64,000 bases of DNA, from the NCBI GenBank assembly GCA_022828595.1, contig JAKGHH010000001.1, positions 121,780,999 through 121,844,998 on the forward strand, in the 5' to 3' direction. Positions 1-10,540 of the stretch are shown here, one piece after another. How positions within the stretch are numbered: the first letter of the stretch is position 1; every line of letters begins with the position of its first letter. The notes below the pieces were generated by a model, which saw nothing but the letters and a program-made list of their open reading frames with translations, was not told the DNA's origin and did not search any database. This DNA comes from Nelumbo lutea (lineage: Eukaryota; Streptophyta; Magnoliopsida; Proteales; Nelumbonaceae). Both the position numbers and the translations under genes were made by a program.

Positions 1-1439
1 GGACAGTCTGAGAATTCATCTGAGTGGGTGATCATAGTGACAGGATCAGCCCCTTTGTCGGATAAAGTGAATGATCAGGGATGCAATCTCTCTGTTGGAA
101 ACCTAAACTACTGGCAGTTGATTTCAACCATTGAAATTTGTTTTGCAAAATATATTTATATAAAGATATACATATATATATATATTATGGTTTCAAAATG
201 TTTGCCAAAGGTTATAATTCCCGGGATCCATGTGAGTAGGGAGTGCAGAACTGTACCTTGCAGCCGAGGGAGAGGTCCTCTTTTGTCGGGCAATGTTTGA
301 TCATTATGGGCTGAGAGGTTAAGTGTAAGACCATTGAGGGTAATACCTGATGGGCTAATCTTGCATTTGCCCATAGTCCTTGGGTTTTCATAAGGTGGCT
401 GGATCCAAGGACCATTTAGTGTAAATGTTGAGCCCGTTAAGAGCCCATGGTGATGGACTCAGGGGTTCACTGTCTCCTACAGAGAATTCGGCCAGCCCTT
501 ATAACAAAGGCTGGGCTGAACCCATGTTGCTGATGTGTAGATCAATGTTTGGGTCCCACACCATACAAGGATAGCCAATTGGGCATCAGGTTAAGTGGTT
601 AAGTGAGCACATAAACTTAATGGGCCTAAATCCCATTCGAACTAGCTTAATAAAATTAATTAAATAAGGGGCAATTTTGGGATTTGGATCTGTTGATAGG
701 ATATGGGATTATCCCTATCCACTCAAAGAGTCCAGATCCAAATAAAGATTTGGATCAGGAAACTCCTAATTAGATTAGGAAGGTTGATCTTTATCTACAG
801 ATATGATAAGGGATTATCCTTATCACTTAAAGGGAGTCTAGATCCAATTATAAGATTTGGATTAGGGAACTCCTAATGGTTTTAGGAGAACCTCTCTTTA
901 AGGTTATAAATAGGAGAGCAGGGCAACCTAAAAACATCTCATAGTCCGCTGAATTAAGAGAGAAGACAATATATAGTCTGACTGCTTCTGTCTTCTGCTC
1001 TTGTTCTTTCCTACTATTTCCGCCTTACCCAGTTCGATCCCACCAGTTAGAGTGATCAAGAACGGTTCTTGATATTGCCTTTTGCTAGAAGAGGCAATCT
1101 GAAGTTGTGCTCCCCAGCCCTCCATCATATTCTTGTTGAAGAATTCGGTTCTTGCTGAAGAACCGTCCTACTAGTTTTGCTTCACCTCATTGTTTTTGTT
1201 TTTTTCCTTGGGTGTGAACACCTTCATTGGGAGTTATTGTTACTTCGTATCAGGTATATCCCTCTCTTACCTTTTTGGTTTCAGATCTGGTTTGGTTTGT
1301 TTCAAGATTGATCCTTGAAAATTCAGTTTTCTAAAATAGGGAATGTGATTCCCACATGGGTGAGAGAGAAATTTTTGAAATTTCGCCCAACCTTCTTGCA
1401 GGGTTCAACCATCCATATGATGGATCTCTCATCACTTTA
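1..1439 (+). repeat. copia-type LTR, left end outside window
   Basis: The sequence matches the downstream three quarters of the copia-type LTRs seen at 6475-9006 and 49842-50606: the 'GACAGTCTGAGAATTCATC' block at the start, an AT-rich run near 160-190, the 'CCCATGGTGATGGACTC' area and a terminal part ending ATGGATCTCTCATCACTTTA. The usual LTR end is CTTCA, so the terminal CA has become TA. No clear tRNA-iMet primer site follows (1440 onward starts GTCTTATC, where GTGGTATCAG is expected), so this is a decayed or solo LTR. Short open frames inside it are LTR sequence, not genes. Confidence 0.85.
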
Positions 1440-1640
1440 GTCTTATCCTCTTATGAGAATGGGTGCTCCAAATCTAGATCCAAACCCATATTCGCCCATG
1501 TCACATGACTTCTTAAACTGTCCTGTAACATCTTGATTAATCATATTAATAATGGGCCTTAGGTACATTAACTATATAACTCACATCCCAAAAGATTTGC
1601 TGGCCCATTTAGGTTTGATTTATATCGCATGCACCCCAAC
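1440..1640. other. unassigned junction sequence
   Basis: About 200 bases between two oppositely oriented LTR pieces. I see no open frame, primer site or repeat end here. It may be a strongly diverged leader or the diverged end of the following LTR fragment. Confidence 0.4.
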
Positions 1641-2490
1641 AATGACCTCACATAAACCCACATGTGTTCGCCCAGCCTCTATGAAAAGGCTTGGACGAAT
1701 TCACTGCTAAATGCAGTGGACCCCTAAGTCCATTCCTATGGGCTCAAAATGGGCCCAACATTTAAAGTTAAATGATTCTTGAGTCCAGCCATCCTATGAA
1801 GGCCCAGGGATAATGGACTTAAATAAGATTTATCCCATCAGGTAAACAACCCTTAATGGTCTCTTACACGTAGCCTCTCAACCCTTAATGATCAAACACT
1901 ACCCAACTGGGTCCCAGGAAATAAATCCTTTTGCAAATATTTTTATTGAAACATAATATATATCATATAAATATATTTTGCAAAACAAATCTCAAACACA
2001 CTTGAAATCCACTACCGGTAGTTTCCATCAGAGAGAGTGCAGTCCTGATCATTCACTTTTTCACACAAAGGGGCTAATCCTATTACTATGATCACCCACT
2101 CAAGTGAATTCTCAGACTGCCCCAACAAACCCAAGTTTTGATCCCCAATGGATCTCCCTGATTGGCATATCAAAGACAGCCTGATCCAACACTCAGTGAA
2201 ATACCATAATCAAGTCTAGGGGTAATGCATAACTTTCCAATTTTGCCCATCAGTCTCCAAGGTCCAAGGCATTACTGGAAAATGGTCTGTGTTTAGTGAT
2301 TCAATAAAATACACACTATATGTTCTTCGGGTCTAACCCTAGCAGCTGAGATATGCTGCCCCAACTTCGTTGGCAACCATAAGTGTCAGCCTTGGCAAGG
2401 TAAACTCTCCAACTTTATCCAACAGTTGAGAATATTCTAAACTAACATAAGTCACGTAAGTGTCCAGTTTAAGGGGTAAAATTCACATAA
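1641..2490 (-). repeat. copia-type LTR fragment, inverted
   Basis: Read on the minus strand this is the upstream half of the same LTR type as 1-1439. Matching blocks are the 'GAATTCACTTGAGTGGGTGATCATAG' area (complement near 2090-2115), the block with TCTAGGGGTAATGCATAAC near 2215, and the GTGTCCAGTTTAAGG block near 2460-2478 that lies about 100 bases inside every other copy. The outer LTR end (TGTTAGACAG) is missing, so the piece is truncated at about 2490 where gypsy sequence begins. It is clearly more diverged from the other LTRs than they are from each other. Confidence 0.75.
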
Positions 2491-2635
2491 ACGGAGGCAT
2501 ACATAGTTAACAGGAGGCCTAGAAACAACGGAGGAGCTAGACAAGGGCCATATCAATGAGATAACACCCTAGGAAAGAGGAACGCACCACCATCCCCTCC
2601 TTTCCCGTGCGTATGGGAGGAGGTGATCATGATCA

Positions 2636-2911
2636 TTGAACAAGTTAGTAGAAGAAAGAGTTATCACCCTACCACTACCACCGCTAGGAGTAGACCCAGA
2701 GAAGGACAACCGCAGAGGAAGATGGTGCAACTACCATCAAACACCACACCATGACCTAATGGATTGCTTCACTTTGAGTAGTATATTCATGCAAAAATTG
2801 AAGCTAGATCGTTATATAAAGAAATACCCGGCCTGCTTAGAAACTGACCCCCTCCTAGCCCATACCCAGGGAGGTAGCATCAACGTACTTGGGGTGTCCG
2901 GCCAGTATTAG
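2636..2911 (+). pseudogene. gypsy Gag C-terminal fragment
   Basis: A 91-codon open stretch. The central part contains CNYHQTPHHDLMDCFTL, which resembles the C-x2-H-x4-H-x4-C knuckle region of plant Ty3/gypsy Gag proteins (usually like CRFHxxxGHxTEDC). Gag would package element RNA in the virus-like particle. The fragment lacks the N-terminal Gag domain and ends at a stop before the protease, so it is a remnant. Assignment is by motif resemblance only. Confidence 0.6.
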
Positions 2912-3088
2912 GATGATGCTTTGATAGAGAAACTGGAATAGAGTGAAGAACTACAACAGTTCTTCACCAAGCACGAGGCCAAAACAACGACATAGAAGTT
3001 GCCCATCAGAGCATTGACGAAGGTATTCCGGTACCCTCTACAATCGTATAGTCGTGATTAGAGCAGCGTAGAGTTCACAGAGGATGAC

Positions 3089-3534
3089 ATGTTGGCCACT
3101 GATCCTCATCACAATAGACCCCTATACATCATGGAAAAAATAGGGGGCTTTGACATGAGAAAATTGATGGTTGACCCCAGAAGTTCTGTTAAACTTATCT
3201 CCGTCCACACGCTAGAGTTGATGAACTTCTGGAAGGAGGACATCAAGGGACTGCCTTTAGAGGTAATAGACTTCAATGAAAACCCGTCTATCACCGAAGG
3301 GTCAATCGAGCTACAAGTGGCAATCGGCCATTCAAAATAATGCAATAATTCCAAGTAATCATGGGAAGGACCTGCTACCATGTGATCTTGGGGCGTCCAC
3401 TGATCCACGACCTAGCGTTCATTCCCTCAACATACCACCAATGCATAAAAGCCAGATACCGAGGGAGATTGATAAGAATCCCAGCCACCAGGGCCTTGGT
3501 CGACAAGTCTGAGACGCATCTACAAGACGCCATC
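3089..3534 (+). pseudogene. gypsy retropepsin-like protease fragment
   Basis: Two frames make one decayed aspartic protease. The first (3089-3340) has VDPRSSVKLISVHTLE, matching the plant gypsy protease active-site region that usually reads VDxGSSxNL; the glycine of the D-x-G-S motif is an arginine, so the site would be inactive. The second (3361 onward) has YHVILGRPLIHDLAFIPSTYHQC, the usual downstream 'LGRPW.H' block. A frameshift lies between 3340 and 3361. The G1 LTR at 3545 truncates the frame. Confidence 0.75.
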
Positions 3535-3544
3535 TACTTCATGG

Positions 3545-5045
3545 TGATAACTATAATTATATCCCTAGCAAGTGCACTAGTTATCAAGTAGTATAAAAAT
3601 GTCGTTCCCACAGGGATTTAACAAAATAAGTATTAGAACTACAGTCTTCCTAATTATTTGGACAATCAAAATTCAGATTTAAGAGTAAGAACTATTGAAA
3701 ATAAAAATAGAAAAAGAAAATAAAAGCAAAGGGAATCAATAACCGAATATGCAATGAGTGAAATCGCTAAGACAATTGGTCCACCTAAACATTCTAATGG
3801 ATATTAATGGATAAGATTAACCAAGATCATTTGTCATTCCCATAAGCTGAAATTTTCCCAATTTTATTTAATATTCTTTCCCAAGATATATTAAACCTAT
3901 TTCTATCAAGTAACCCCTCAATCCCTCGACTAGAGTTCTCAATGATAGGAATGCATTAAGTGCAAGAAAAACTCATATATTCAGATGAATCATGTGTATA
4001 TATCCCTATATACCATTCAATTCACACCATGAATTATGTGGTTGAATATATAAATTCATCTCCCGATTCATTCATATAAACCGAATCAATTAAGAGATGG
4101 CCACTCCTAATCGCATTAAGCAAATAATTCATAGACTATATGGAAATCACGATCTTGGATAAATCATAATGATAAAAATATATTCATTATCATGGTTAGG
4201 CTTTCCACAGCCCTAGCTAAAAACAAATCAGTTCATGATAAAGGAAATAAAGCAAACAAGAGGAAATAGAGAACTCATGAATTCGCCCATGGTGCTAAGA
4301 TCTCCTCTTCTTCTTGCCGCCACTTCCTTCTTGAAGCTTTCTTGATTTTCTGATCTCCTTCTTGAAGTTTCTCGATGATCTTCTTGATTCACTTCAGAGG
4401 GACTTCGGTAATTGATTATTTCAATTATTAATTGACTAATGCCCAAGCTGGTCCGCCCCTCCCCCCTTTATATAGCCTTAGGAGGAGGGGCTCTCTCCAA
4501 CTCCTATTAGGAGATTATCCTCAAAAATAGAAAGTCCTAATTAGATCTAATTCTATCCTATCCTATCTAGTAATCTCAATCTTTTATCTTTCTAGAATTA
4601 CAATTGAAATTTAAATCTGATAGGACTCTTTATTCTTGAATTTGTATTTGGCTTCTTTAATAATTTGGGCTGCTACAAGGTGTTTCTGCGAATGGGGCTT
4701 CAGTTGTGAACTGGGCTTTACTGCGGATCCTCTTCGACTTTGGGCCTGATTTTGAATTCGGGTCATGTAGAATCTATTAAAACCCAGAACATGGAAGTTG
4801 TAGATCTCATCTTTACAGTGCATCTTGAATCAGGCCAATCGAAGCTCGGATATGAGAGTTAGACCCAGATTACTGAACGGTGCCGAAACTGTGAAAAACC
4901 ATCCGATTAGCCTTGTTTTCCTTCTTGCAACTTCTTTCCTTGCCCGGAATCAAAGTACCAGAGTAATGAGTCCAATTAAATGTAAATTAGGTGTGGAAAG
5001 ACTAAAAATTCATGGATAAGATTATGATAATTTTTATTCACATCA
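3545..5045 (-). repeat. G1 gypsy 3' LTR
   Basis: Bounded by TGATAACT at the left and CACATCA at the right, i.e. 5'-TG...CA-3' ends. The same LTR recurs at 30548-32020 (whole) and 28363-29173 (right part). On the right it is followed by the polypurine tract complement CCCCCCACACTTAA, so the element is on the minus strand and this is its 3' LTR. Length 1501 bp. The five bases on the left, CATGG, would be the target duplication, but the other end of G1 is not recognisable in the window. Confidence 0.85.
4468..4475 (-). promoter_or_regulatory. putative TATA box of G1 LTR
   Basis: CTATATAAAGG on the minus strand, kept in the sister LTRs at 28588-28596 and 31435-31443. It lies in the LTR in the right orientation for element transcription. 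Inferred from motif and conservation. Confidence 0.55.
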
Positions 5046-5064
5046 AATCCCCCCACACTTAAAC
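5046..5064 (-). promoter_or_regulatory. G1 polypurine tract
   Basis: Directly next to the LTR end; on the minus strand it reads TTAAGTGTGGGGGG followed by ATTTGATG. It would prime plus-strand DNA synthesis in reverse transcription. It is followed by a small hairpin (arms 5066-5070 and 5079-5083, TTGCC with GGCAA). Confidence 0.75.
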
Positions 5065-5324
5065 TTTGCCAGTCCTCGGGCAAGACAAAACTCAAGCAAA
5101 AATAAAACTGGAACAAGCTGACTATCTACTGATTTTTTAAACTCAACTCTCCTTCATCTTTCTCCATAAATATTCTAGGCTAACTATTGCAAACCATTAA
5201 ATCAACACAACCAAGTCATACACGACTCATTCATCAGTCAATCCAATTCTTGTTACTACAAACAGGTAGTAAACTAGGGAAAACATTTTTATCTCCTCTC
5301 TCTCTTTTTTTTTCTCTTTGGTGG

Positions 5325-5445
5325 AAGCGAGTGCATTTTATGCTCCATCTCACTTTTAGGATTACTTGGTCAATAGGTGCATTTTATGCTCCATCCTACT
5401 ATTGAATTACTTGACTGGTAGGTGCATTTTATGGTCTATCCTACC
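5325..5445. other. three constant-loop hairpins in G1
   Basis: Arms are AAGCGAG/CTCACTT (5325-5331 with 5349-5355, one mismatch), TAGG/CCTA (5374-5377 with 5395-5398) with alternative outer arms TCAATAG/CTATTGA (5370-5376 with 5399-5405), and GGTAGG/CCTACC (5417-5422 with 5440-5445). The enclosed 17 bases are TGCATTTTATGCTCCAT, the third with two changes. Three related hairpins occur in G2 at 39603-39807. Confidence 0.75.
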
Positions 5446-5671
5446 AAAAATATTCACCCTATTTACTTAAACCTGAACTTAGGACTAGCTTAACTAGAAA
5501 TGGCTTCAGATAGGTCGTGTACTTATTAATTGTACCTCATTACTAGATCCACAAGAATTTTCCCAGAATATTGTTTCAATTGATTCCAAAAGAGTTGTCT
5601 TTTTTTTATGCAAAAAAACACGACCCAAATCAAATTTTAAAACACAACCTAAATTCTATCCTAAATCCCCT

Positions 5672-5705
5672 CCCCCACACTTAAAACTTACATTGTCCCC
5701 AATGT
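5672..5705 (-). other. second PPT-like motif plus hairpin, G1
   Basis: CCCCCACACTT (5672-5682), the same core as the real polypurine tract, is followed by arms ACATTG (5690-5695) and CAATGT (5700-5705) around TCCC. On the sense strand this is hairpin-GGGA-hairpin followed by AAGTGTGGGGG. It lies about 0.6 kb upstream of the LTR-adjacent tract. Confidence 0.65.
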
Positions 5706-5888
5706 GAGGTTAAATGCAAAGAAATGGCAGAAAAACTAAACTAGAAATGTAAAAACAAAAAGAAAAAGGAAAAACAAACTTCCTTATTTGTAATAATCAT
5801 GAATCAGATCCTCTAACTCTTGTGGTTTCAGCTTTCGGTGTGTTCCCCTTCAATCCATCATGGGTGGGTTCAAATCTGGAATAGGGGC

Positions 5889-6474
5889 CTACAAAACAGA
5901 GGGTAACGGTCTCTCATTTGAAATTGGCAACTTAATATAATGAGCATAACCTTGTCTAGGCTTGAACCCTTCTTGGTTGGACTTCTTACAGTTCAAAACC
6001 TCCTTAACTTCCTCATTCAAGTTAACTTTCAAAACTCTTTTAGGGTAGGGGAGAGGAAATTTAATAGCATCTAAATTCAATTTAGGTGTACTCCCTTCAG
6101 TCTCCTTTTGTGAATCGGCTACTTCAACTTCCTTGTCATCATTCTGGGTCTCGCCAATTGTCTTCCCACTTCTCAAAGCTATGGCATTTACTTACTCTCT
6201 TGGATTCTTCTCCATATTGCTGGGCAGTCGACCCTCCTTTCTTTCTGACAACAGATTCACAATCTGCCCCATTTGGACTTCTAAGTTCTTGATTGATGCT
6301 TCTTGACTTAAGAATCTCTTATCATGTTCTCGGAGTTTTGCTTCAGTAGCATTGATGAACTTAGAAATAATTTCTTCCAAATTACTCTTATTTTCTTGTG
6401 GGGGCGGTTGTTGTTGGAATCCCATGGTTGCTTTTAGCTAGTTGTTGTTCCATGAAAAATTTGGATGATTCCTC
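5889..6474 (-). pseudogene. G1 gypsy Gag C-terminal part
   Basis: Minus-strand frames at 6192-6425 and 5889-6176 read through a typical plant gypsy Gag tail: KSNLEEIISKFINATEAK, then a predicted coiled-coil-like stretch with QEASIKNLEVQMGQIVNLL, then an acidic linker. Upstream, the frame continues to 6474 with NHPNFSWNNN and resumes beyond element B at 11107-11184 with NPYSNTYNPGW, which together form a continuous Gag segment. A stop lies just upstream of MGFQQQ, and the downstream end leads straight into the 3' non-coding region, so protease, RT and integrase are lost. Sequence resembles Athila-like Gag; lineage is inferred. Confidence 0.8.
6470..6474. repeat. left target-site duplication of element B
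   Basis: TCCTC, repeated exactly at 11102-11106 at the other end of element B. Removing the element and one copy restores the G1 gag frame across the site. Confidence 0.9.
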
Positions 6475-9006
6475 TGTTAGACAGTTTTGTATGCCCTTAG
6501 TTTCAATCAAGATGATGTACTTTATGAGTTTATTGTAAATGAATAAAAGTGCATATTTGATTCATGTTCCCTTGGTATGTTTCCGTGTAATACCCTTAAA
6601 CTGGACACTTAATGAGACTCGTGTTAGTTTAGAATGTTCACAGCCAGTAGATCGATCTGGGGAGACCTATCTTGACAAGGCTGACACTGTGGTGCCACCA
6701 AGTCGGTTGGGATGGCCTGTCTCAGCTGCTAGGTTGAGACCCTAGGCACATACTGTGTAGGATTAATTGAATCTATGAACTGGACCAGATTTCCAGTATT
6801 ACTCTGGACCTTGGAGAATGATGGGCAAAACTAGAAAGTTATACCTGACCACTAGACTCGATTATGATACTTCACTAGGTGTCGGATTAGGTTGTCTTTG
6901 ATATACCAATCAATGAGATCCTTAGCGGGGGTCAAAACCCGGGTATGTTGAGACAGTCTGAGAATTCATCTGAGTGGGTAATCATAGTGACAGGATCAGC
7001 CCCTTTGTTGGACAAAGGTAATGATCGAGGATGCACTCTCGCTGATGGAAACCAAGACTGCCGGCAACCGATTTTAGTAGTTGAGATTCGTTTTGCAAAA
7101 TATATTTTATATGAGATATAAAAGTATATATATATATATATATTATGGTTTCTAAAAGGTTTGCAAAAGGTTTTAATTCCCGGGATCCAAATGAGCAGAG
7201 AGTGCAACATTGTTCCTTGCAGCCGAGGGAGAGGTCCTCTCTTATCGGGTAGTATATGATCATTATGGGCTGAGAGGTTAAGTGTAAGACCATTGAGGAT
7301 AATGCCTGATGGGCTAATCTTGCATCTGCCCACAGTCCCTGGGTGTTATAAGGTGGCTTGGCCCAGGGACCACTTAGGGTAATTGTTGGACCCATAGAGA
7401 TCATGAGATGGTTTTCAAGGGGTGCACTGTCCATAACAATGTATTCGGCCAGGCCGTGTAAGAAAGGCTGGGCCAAACCCATGTGGCTGATGTGTAGATC
7501 AATGTTTGGGTCCCACGCCATACAAGGAAGCCCAACTGGGCAACAGTTTAGAAGGCTAAGTGAATACATAACCTTAATTGGGCCTTAAGCCCATTTTGAA
7601 CTGGTTTAATTTGATTAGTCACTTAAAGGGGCAAATTCTGAAATGGATCAGCTGATAGGATTGGGCCCATACCCTATCCACTAAGAGAGTCCAAGATCTA
7701 AATAAGATTTAGATCTGGAAGCCTCCTAATTAGATTAGGAGATGGCTGATCTGATCTGTAGATAAGATAAGGGTTATCCCTTATCACTTAAAGGGACTTC
7801 TTATCCAAATATGATTTGGATCACCAACTCCTAATGGGATTAGGAGCTGATCCCTTTAAGATTATAGAAGGAGGAGGGGGCGGCTGCCTTTAGACATGCA
7901 ATCCACATTCTTGTCTTCAGAGCTGAAATCACAAGAAGAGAGAATATGCACCCTGCAAATACTCTCTTGCCACCTCCTTTTTGTAGCCGCTGCCTCCAGC
8001 AGTTCGATCTCTAGTTCTTGGGAGAAATCAAGATTCGATCTTGATACCAATCTTTTGGAGAAAAGATTGGTTGGAGTTATATTCACAGGCCACCCAGTTG
8101 ATTTGGATCACCAACTCCTAATGGGATTAGAAGCTGATCCCTTTAAGATTATAGAAGGAGGAGGGGGCAGCAGCCTTTAGACATGCAATCCACATTCTTG
8201 TCTTCAGAGCTGAAATCACAAGAAGAAAGAATATGCACCCTGCAAATACTCTCTTGCCGCCTCCTTCCTGTAGCCGCTGCCTCCAGCAGTTCGATCTCCA
8301 GTTCTTGGGAGAAATCAAGATTCGATCTTGATACCAATCTTTTGAAGAAAAGATTGGTTGGAGTTATATTCACAGGCCACCCAGTTGATTTGGATCACCA
8401 ACTCCTAATGGGATTAGGAGCTGATCCCTTTAAGATTATAGAAGGAGGAGGGGGCAGCAGCCTTTAGACATGCAATCCACATTCTTGTCTTCAGAGTTGA
8501 AATCACAAGAAGAGAGAATATGCACCCTACAAATACTCTCTTGCCGCCTCCTTCCTGCAACCGCTGCCTCCAGCAGTTCGATCTTCAGTTCTTGGGAGAA
8601 ATCAAGATTCGATCTTGATACCAATCTTTTGGAGAAAAGATTGGTTGGAGTTATATTCATAGGCCACCCAGTTGATTCTTGTGAAGGGTCAAGTTCTTTT
8701 GGAAGAACACTTTTGATTCTGCTCCACCCTGCACTACGCCATCTTCAGTGGGAGCAGATTTTGGATCCTTCCTTGGGCGTGAACACCTCCGTTGGGAGAT
8801 ACTGCTTCTCTGTATCAGGTATAATCCCTCCCTACTCCTTTTGGTTCAGATCTGGTTCAGTTTATGGTTCAAAAAATATCTTTGAAAATATGATTTTCTA
8901 AATAGGGAATACGATTCCCAATTGAAGTGAGAGAAAAAATTTTTGAAATTCGCCCCCTTATTCTACAATCTTTGTGCATCCATGTGATGGATATCCTATC
9001 CCTTCA
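6475..9006 (+). repeat. element B 5' LTR (enlarged)
   Basis: Starts TGTTAGACAG, ends CCCTTCA directly before GTGGTATCAGAGCC. It is 2532 bp against 1987 bp for the 3' LTR. Two extra 287-bp repeat units (574 bp), less the longer TA run of the 3' LTR, explain the difference. Confidence 0.9.
7813..8673 (+). repeat. 287-bp unit repeated three times
   Basis: Units 7813-8099, 8100-8386 and 8387-8673, each starting GATTTGGATCACCAACTCC; a single copy is present in the 3' LTR at 10483-10769. The unit includes the TATA-like TATAGAAGGAGGAGG (7863, 8150, 8437) and the sequence downstream of it. TGATT is shared by the sequences at the two ends of the unit, which fits an origin by slippage or unequal exchange at microhomology. 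Confidence 0.92.
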
Positions 9007-9007
9007 G

Positions 9008-9021
9008 TGGTATCAGAGCCA
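9008..9021 (+). promoter_or_regulatory. element B primer binding site (tRNA-iMet)
   Basis: TGGTATCAGAGCCA, perfectly complementary to the 3' end of plant initiator tRNA-Met, one base after the LTR. It would start minus-strand DNA synthesis. Confidence 0.92.
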
Positions 9022-9067
9022 TGGTTCAAATCTTGAACCATTTTGTTTCAGATCTGAACCTGCGCAA

Positions 9068-9100
9068 ATGGGGCTCCGGCTAGTACCTGATTGGACCTAA
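9068..9100 (+). pseudogene. last codons of copia pol in element B
   Basis: Only the final residues of the polyprotein and the TAA stop (9098-9100) remain; the same end in copy 1 encodes ...VPDWT. It is fused to leader sequence. Confidence 0.8.
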
Positions 9101-9104
9101 GTGC

Positions 9105-9114
9105 ATGTGGGAGA
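9105..9114 (+). promoter_or_regulatory. element B polypurine tract
   Basis: ATGTGGGAGA directly before the 3' LTR; copies 1 and 2 have AAGTGGGAGC here. Plus-strand primer site. Confidence 0.7.
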
Positions 9115-9763
9115 TGTTAGACAGTTTTGTATGCCCTTAGTTTCAATCAAGATGATGTACTTTATGAGTTTACTTTCAATGAATAATAGTGCATATTTGA
9201 TTCATGTTCCCTCGGTATGTTTCCATGTAATACCCTTAAACTGGACACTTAATGAGACTTGTGTTAGTTTAGAATGTTCACAGCCAGTGGGTCGGTCTGG
9301 GGAGACCTATCCTGACAAGGCTGACACTGTGGTGCCACCAAGTCGGTTGGGGTGGCCTGTCTCAGCTGCCAGGGTGAGACCCTAGGCACATATAGTGTAG
9401 GATTAATTGAATTGATGAACTAGACCAGATTTCCAGTATTGCCCTAGACCTTGGAGATCGATGGGCAAAACTGGAAAGTTACACCCGACCCCTAGACTCG
9501 ATTATGATACTTTACTAGGCGTCGGATTAGGTTGTCTTTGATATACCAATTAGTGAGATCCCTAGCAGGAGTCAAAACCTGGGTATGTTGGGACAGTCTG
9601 AGAATTCATCTGAGTGGGTGATCATAGTGACAGAATCAGCCCCTTTGTCAGACAAAGGTAAAGATCGTGGATGCACTCTCGCTGATGGAAACCAAGACTG
9701 CCGAAAGCCGATTTCAATAGTTGAGATTTGTTTTGCAAAATATATTTTATATGAGATATAAAA

Positions 9764-9766
<3 letters not shown>

Positions 9767-9812
<46 letters not shown>
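9767..9812. repeat. (TA)n microsatellite in LTR
   Basis: About 23 TA units. The matching site in the 5' LTR (about 7123-7142) has roughly 10, so the run expanded or contracted after insertion. Confidence 0.95.
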
Positions 9813-9816
<4 letters not shown>

Positions 9817-10532
9817 GGTTTCTAAAAGGTTTGCAAAAGGTTTTAATTCTTGGGATCCAAATGAGCAGAGAGTGCAATACTGTTCCTTGCAGCCGAGGGA
9901 GAGGTCCTTTCATGTCAGGTAGTCTATGATCATTATGGGCTAAGAGGTTAAATGTAAGACCATTGAGGATAATGCCTGATGGTCTAATCTTGCATCTGCC
10001 CACAGTCCCTGGGTGTTACAAGGTGGCTTGGCCTAGAGACCACTTAGGATAAGTGTTGGGCCCATAGAGACTATCAGATGGTTTTCAGGGGGAGTACTGT
10101 CCATAACAGTGTATTTGGCCAGGCCTTGTAACAAAGGTTGGGCCAAATCCATGTGGCTGATGTGTAGATCAATGTTTGGATCCCATGCCATACAAGGAAG
10201 CCCAACTGGGTAGTAGTTTGGAAGGCTAAGTGAATACATAACCTTAATTGGGCCTTAAGCCCATTTCGAATTGGGCTAATTTGATTAGTCACTTAAAGGG
10301 GCGAATTCTGAGATGGATCAGCTGATAGGATTGGGCCCATACCCTATCCACTTAGCGAGTCCAAGATCTAAATAAGATTTAGATCTGGAAGTCTCCTAAT
10401 TAGATTAGGAGAAGGCTGATCTGATATGCAAATACGATAAGGGTTATCCCTTATCACTTAAAGGGACTTCTTATCCAAATATGATTTGGATCACCAACTC
10501 CTAATGGGATTACGAGTTGATCCCTTTAAGAT

Positions 10533-10540
10533 TATAAAAG
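10533..10540 (+). promoter_or_regulatory. putative TATA box of element B LTR
   Basis: TATAAAAG followed by GAGGAGGGGG, in the orientation of element transcription. The three 5' LTR copies read TATAGAAG at 7863, 8150 and 8437. Confidence 0.5.

Larger units (their letters stand above)
2491..3544 (+). mobile_element. Ty3/gypsy gag-protease remnant
   Basis: Degraded internal piece of a plus-strand Ty3/gypsy element, different from G1 and G2. It is bounded left by an LTR fragment and cut on the right by the G1 LTR inserted at 3545. The order, gag knuckle then protease, is that expected. No RT or integrase survives in the window. Confidence 0.75.
5065..5888 (-). other. G1 3' non-coding region with hairpins
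   Basis: No coding sequence in about 0.8 kb between the gag stub and the polypurine tract. It holds three hairpins sharing the loop TGCATTTTATGCTCCAT (5325-5445) and a second polypurine-like motif with its own hairpin at 5672-5705. The same arrangement occurs in the 3' region of G2. The element's pol genes, expected between gag and here, are deleted. Confidence 0.7.

Noticed and set aside
7862..8660. Series of 74-codon and 94-codon frames on both strands
   Set aside because: They repeat every 287 bp because of the tandem units in the LTR, and are not genes.
7813..8673. CRISPR-like or satellite array
   Set aside because: Three directly adjoining 287-bp units without spacers, confined to one LTR; a local tandem duplication.
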